Assembly: GCA_025210475.1 (NCBI GenBank)
Contig: JAOARW010000077.1
Coordinates: 46,877 to 110,876, forward strand
DNA length: 64,000 nt
Direction of reading: 5' to 3'
Origin: Carboxylicivirga sp.
GTDB taxonomy: Bacteria > Bacteroidota > Bacteroidia > Bacteroidales > Marinilabiliaceae
A model generated the notes under the pieces. That model had not been told where the DNA came from. It did no database searches and saw only the letters and a program-made list of their open reading frames with translations. Below are positions 62,401 through 64,000 of this stretch, piece after piece. A program made the translations under genes and the position numbers. The number at the start of each line of letters is the position of its first letter. Within the stretch, counting starts at the first letter, position 1.

Positions 62401-63336
62401 CGTAGCCAATTCAATACGTCCTTGCGTTATACTTTTAATTAATTTCCAACTTTCTCCAGCATCAACTGAAGCTAAAATACCTTTATCATTTTCAGATGCA
62501 AAAAGTTTTTTAAAATTACCAGGCTTCATTACTATGTCCTGAATCCTTCGTGAACCATTGTATTTTCTAACCCAACTTAACCCACCATCTTTTGTTTTAA
62601 AAATACCTGAATTAGTCGTTGCGATAACTACATTCTCATCAGACGGATCAATAACTAAACGATTTATATATGAAAAGAATTCTGAGTTTGAAGTAGATGC
62701 TAGTTGTGTCCAAGTTGTTCCCCGGTCAGTTGTCTTAAATATTCCATTACCTTTTATAGCATCCAAATTTCCAAAACCTTCTCCAGTTCCTGCATACATT
62801 ACATCATGATTAGAGTTAGCCATCACTAAGGTACTTACCGAAAGATTTGGCCAATCTAGTGTTAGACTTGTCCAATTTTCACCTCCGTCAGTTGTTTTCC
62901 AAACACCTCCGCCTACTGGTCCGGTGTACCATGTATCACCACTTCCATCATCCGGATCAATAACTAAACCTCTCGTTCGTCCGCCAACATTACCAGGTCC
63001 TCTTTGAATCCAATTTAAAGCCTTGGTGGATTTTAATTTTGGTAAAGCCAATTTGGCTTTATTTAATTCCGAAAGGGCATTATTAGTCCTATAGTTATTT
63101 GCTTCAATACCACCTGTCTTTAGCATATGTATATATTCTAAAAACTTATCCGGCTGATCTTGTTTCGCGAAACCATTTTTTCGGCGCTCAATTTTCTCAT
63201 CAATCTGATTTTGAATTAAACGCTCTGACGTTATTACTTCTTTTTTAAGTTTAACCGACTCTTGACCTTTCCTGAATACAATACTAAGAAGTACTATAAC
63301 GGAAACTGTACATGCTATAAGGTATTTCTTTCTCAT
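59419..63336 (-). CDS. Giant Asp-box (BNR/VPS10-like) secreted protein with type IX sorting domain
   Basis: A 1305-aa exported protein. After an N-terminal hydrophobic helix (about 4-22) and a helical linker, residues about 105-930 form beta-propellers with at least ten Asp-box motifs of the form S/T-x-D-x-G-x-x-W, such as TTDGGENW, TKDGGLSW, YDGGETW and STDGGESW. A further region (about 940-1215) looks beta-sandwich-like, with a MAM/lectin-type ending GWGWIIDDIIIQE. The last about 80 residues are a type IX secretion type A sorting domain (VSPNPATSYF, LYDVQGRTLF). No sialidase catalytic residues were recognised, so a binding or proteolysis-associated scaffold is as likely as a glycosidase. 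Confidence 0.85.
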   Translation of the reverse strand: MRKKYLIACTVSVIVLLSIVFRKGQESVKLKKEVITSERLIQNQIDEKIERRKNGFAKQDQPDKFLEYIHMLKTGGIEANNYRTNNALSELNKAKLALPKLKSTKALNWIQRGPGNVGGRTRGLVIDPDDGSGDTWYTGPVGGGVWKTTDGGENWTSLTLDWPNLSVSTLVMANSNHDVMYAGTGEGFGNLDAIKGNGIFKTTDRGTTWTQLASTSNSEFFSYINRLVIDPSDENVVIATTNSGIFKTKDGGLSWVRKYNGSRRIQDIVMKPGNFKKLFASENDKGILASVDAGESWKLIKSITQGRIELATSKNFDEQLYALTSESNLFYSYDGGDNWEETSPGTKVAFLSGQGWYNNTMVAHPSDQNILFVGGVDQYKVTLNSVDNDDGLQVFNVTLSNTDFLSWKDMDGQYLAGGVKMITSNTSLFTDIEITFGSDVQQKAHRFTQPAEADAIYHDYVNVPFKVMDKTNNTQLMASFTDENNDGQFNPGSSTKEQIFIHAVDYNSNASTDISGEAGLSHNNVLALNPVLADGYNWNPNELPEASILFETSKLKETKISSVKQTVWYPSSATNYSHADHHNMMIIEEIGDPFRIVNCNDGGIFISDDGGVNWEERIKGYVTTQFYGISRHPDKNIYLAGAQDNGTWLSPENPDKMSSWKRAWGGDGFETAWSAADPNKMAMSIYNNEIQITYDGGETWSTANIGDTGESAPFVTRIANEVSNPDLMLVGGQSGIWRSIDFGKNWELISMPAGSWNYGASYPHIAVSPVNSKYVWAGNAISADNDFTLSSNGGKSFVKVNKPAGVTSVISEIIAHPTDENAVFVLFAKNRHPKILYSDDLGESWADLTRFNNGSSENGFPNVAVYSLAVMPYNTDIIWAGTEIGIFESTDGGESWHYADNGLPAVCIWDMKIVGQQMVVATHGLGVWTLDIPEIVVDKKPLIKSAAKTPKSTFNYQIQLYKDYDRIEILVDDEPIKVIEENVNAGDFIVELEHKTLKVEFSSYVIGYYGDKKDISNYVWVKNPLYDDPVERYMNSFSLRKSDFIGEGFKITNTLFSDWAIQNETHPYEKKKDIIYSLKIPITIKEDENESVMSYRDIALVEAGEPEARFGSEGFYDYVVVEATKDGINWIPLADGYDVTKVEAWKDFADADNDYKNIESKPDSRDLFVEHTINLQDKFDAGDIILIRFRLHSDPESVGWGWIIDDIIIQETGTSTGEDISLDQQLTVSPNPATSYFDVKLESEDVGEVTATLYDVQGRTLFAKRYHKQTSNWNQRIEFGAQSSGIKILSLTINGKVYKKKVLIR

Positions 63337-63352
63337 TATAAAGGTTTAATTG

Positions 63353-63763
63353 TTAATTGGGCTTTTTCAATGTAATTTCTAACGTGTTAACATTTATATA
63401 ATACTCACGCATTGCTTTATCCTGTTCAGTATCTAATGATTTTACCCCAGGCCTGGATTTAACGACTAAGTTTGTTTTGTTAAACCACTCAACGCTAGCA
63501 TTGTACTTTTGTTCGCGATATACTAATGACTGTTCTTTAATACTATAAACACCAAATTCCAAAGCATTAACTGGATTGTTCATATCAGGCTTCTTCAAAA
63601 CAGTAAAACAAGCAAAAGTCTTATCCTGATTGAAACTAATATTTACGTTTCTTCCGAACAAATCAGTAGCAATCTGAACAATACTTTTTTCTTTAACAGA
63701 TTGCTTCATACTATGACATTGTATAAAGAGCAGTGCAATACAAAAAAGGTTTAACACTTTCAT
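63353..63763 (-). CDS. Small putative lipoprotein upstream of the Asp-box gene
   Basis: A 136-aa exported protein. The signal peptide runs to LLFIQC (Cys16), an atypical lipobox with Gln before the cysteine. The mature part is predicted beta-rich (NISFNQDKTFACFTVLKKP, LVYREQKYNASVEWF) and I do not recognise a family. It ends 16 bp before the start of the Asp-box protein gene, so the two are probably cotranscribed. A role in handling or anchoring that protein is speculation. Confidence 0.72.
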   Translation of the reverse strand: MKVLNLFCIALLFIQCHSMKQSVKEKSIVQIATDLFGRNVNISFNQDKTFACFTVLKKPDMNNPVNALEFGVYSIKEQSLVYREQKYNASVEWFNKTNLVVKSRPGVKSLDTEQDKAMREYYINVNTLEITLKKPN

Positions 63764-63862
63764 AATTGTCTGTTTGAAATATAACTAAAAGTGGGTAAAG
63801 ATAAGAAAATATAGATAAGATTAAGATTAGCTCTAGGGGAAAAAAAAGGCTGCCTAACGGGA

Positions 63863-64000
63863 GGCCACTGAAAAAGTCTCTTAAGTAATAAAAGCAGTAA
63901 AAGGAAGATTCAATTCTCTTTTTACTGCTTTCTTTGTATTAGAACTTAAGCGCATTCAATGTTAGAACAGCAACAAAAACTTGTTTTTAGTTCCTACTCG
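63863..64000 (+). mobile_element. Left end of an IS1182-like insertion sequence, cut by the window edge
   Basis: GGCCACTGAAAAAGT at 63863-63877 resembles the terminal inverted repeat of IS1182-family elements as I recall them. It is followed by a 12-bp inverted repeat, AAAGCAGTAAAA (63891-63902) with TTTTACTGCTTT (63920-63931), and then by the start of a transposase frame at 63959. The hairpin could shield the transposase from outside transcription. The right end lies beyond the window. Confidence 0.6.
63959..64000 (+). CDS. Transposase N-terminus, IS1182-like (partial)
   Basis: Fourteen codons from the ATG at 63959 to the window edge read MLEQQQKLVFSSYS. This resembles the start of IS1182-family transposases, which begin with a short QQ-containing segment and a serine-tyrosine motif before the DDE domain. 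The identification depends on this short stretch together with the inverted-repeat-like sequence 96 bp upstream, so it is provisional. Confidence 0.5.
   Translation, partial: MLEQQQKLVFSSYS

Noticed and set aside
1..64000. CRISPR arrays, tRNA or rRNA genes
   Set aside because: No regularly spaced repeats, tRNA cloverleaf or rRNA-like sequence was noticed on either strand; a tRNAscan or Infernal run would be needed to exclude them fully.

Overview
The window reads as chromosomal DNA of a member of the Bacteroidota, most likely a marine or anaerobic Bacteroidales/Marinilabiliales-type bacterium (inference). The support is direct: a type IX secretion C-terminal sorting domain, a GH92 lipoprotein, DUF4831 and LruC-domain lipoproteins, a GxxExxY protein, AT-rich DNA, and several promoters of the Bacteroidota type (TTTG, about 20 bp, TAnnTTTG). 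No tRNA, rRNA, CRISPR array or prophage was seen.

Layout. 0.1-14.6 kb: an exopolysaccharide cluster, almost all on the minus strand. In transcription order it holds a priming sugar transferase, a half-size TolC-like protein, a Wzz/Wzc-like chain-length protein with a decayed kinase domain, a Wzx flippase, a Wzy-like polymerase, then four glycosyltransferases, an acetyltransferase and a last membrane glycosyltransferase. One methyltransferase is inserted on the plus strand. 14.6-17.3 kb: a single-domain response regulator and an LruC/DUF4114 surface lipoprotein whose mRNA leader carries an unusual conserved structure. 17.6-18.3 kb: a GxxExxY gene bracketed by direct repeats. 18.3-24.0 kb: a four-gene nitric-oxide-type signalling operon (H-NOX, hybrid kinase, response regulator-kinase, sigma-54 activator). 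24.3-32.7 kb: a GH92 glycosidase with an altered catalytic-acid position, a nitroreductase, a beta-propeller sensor kinase, an Lrp regulator and the divergent methionine gamma-lyase-type gene. 33.3-40.5 kb: a complete V-type ATPase operon (A-B-E-DUF2764-D-I-K) whose rotor subunit has the residues of a sodium-binding ring. 40.6-52 kb: housekeeping and transport genes (LysR plus YeiH exporter, universal stress protein, POT peptide transporter, NAD(P)HX repair enzyme, DUF4831 lipoprotein, PepD dipeptidase, MFS transporter). 52-56.6 kb: a TPR sensor kinase with its sigma-54 activator and a divergent outer-membrane protein. 56.6-59.2 kb: folate genes with a methionine sulfoxide reductase, and an ECF sigma factor. 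59.4-63.8 kb: a very large Asp-box (BNR) protein exported by type IX secretion. The window ends inside the left end of an IS1182-like insertion sequence.

The most interesting signal is a pair of about 104-nt leaders, one before the LruC lipoprotein gene (17199-17302, minus strand) and one before nnr (45870-45973, plus strand). They share two invariant blocks, a 13-bp stem whose bases differ between the copies by compensating changes, and a CATCTG that can pair with the CAGATG containing the start codon in both. This looks like an undescribed cis-regulatory RNA controlling translation initiation of two unrelated genes.
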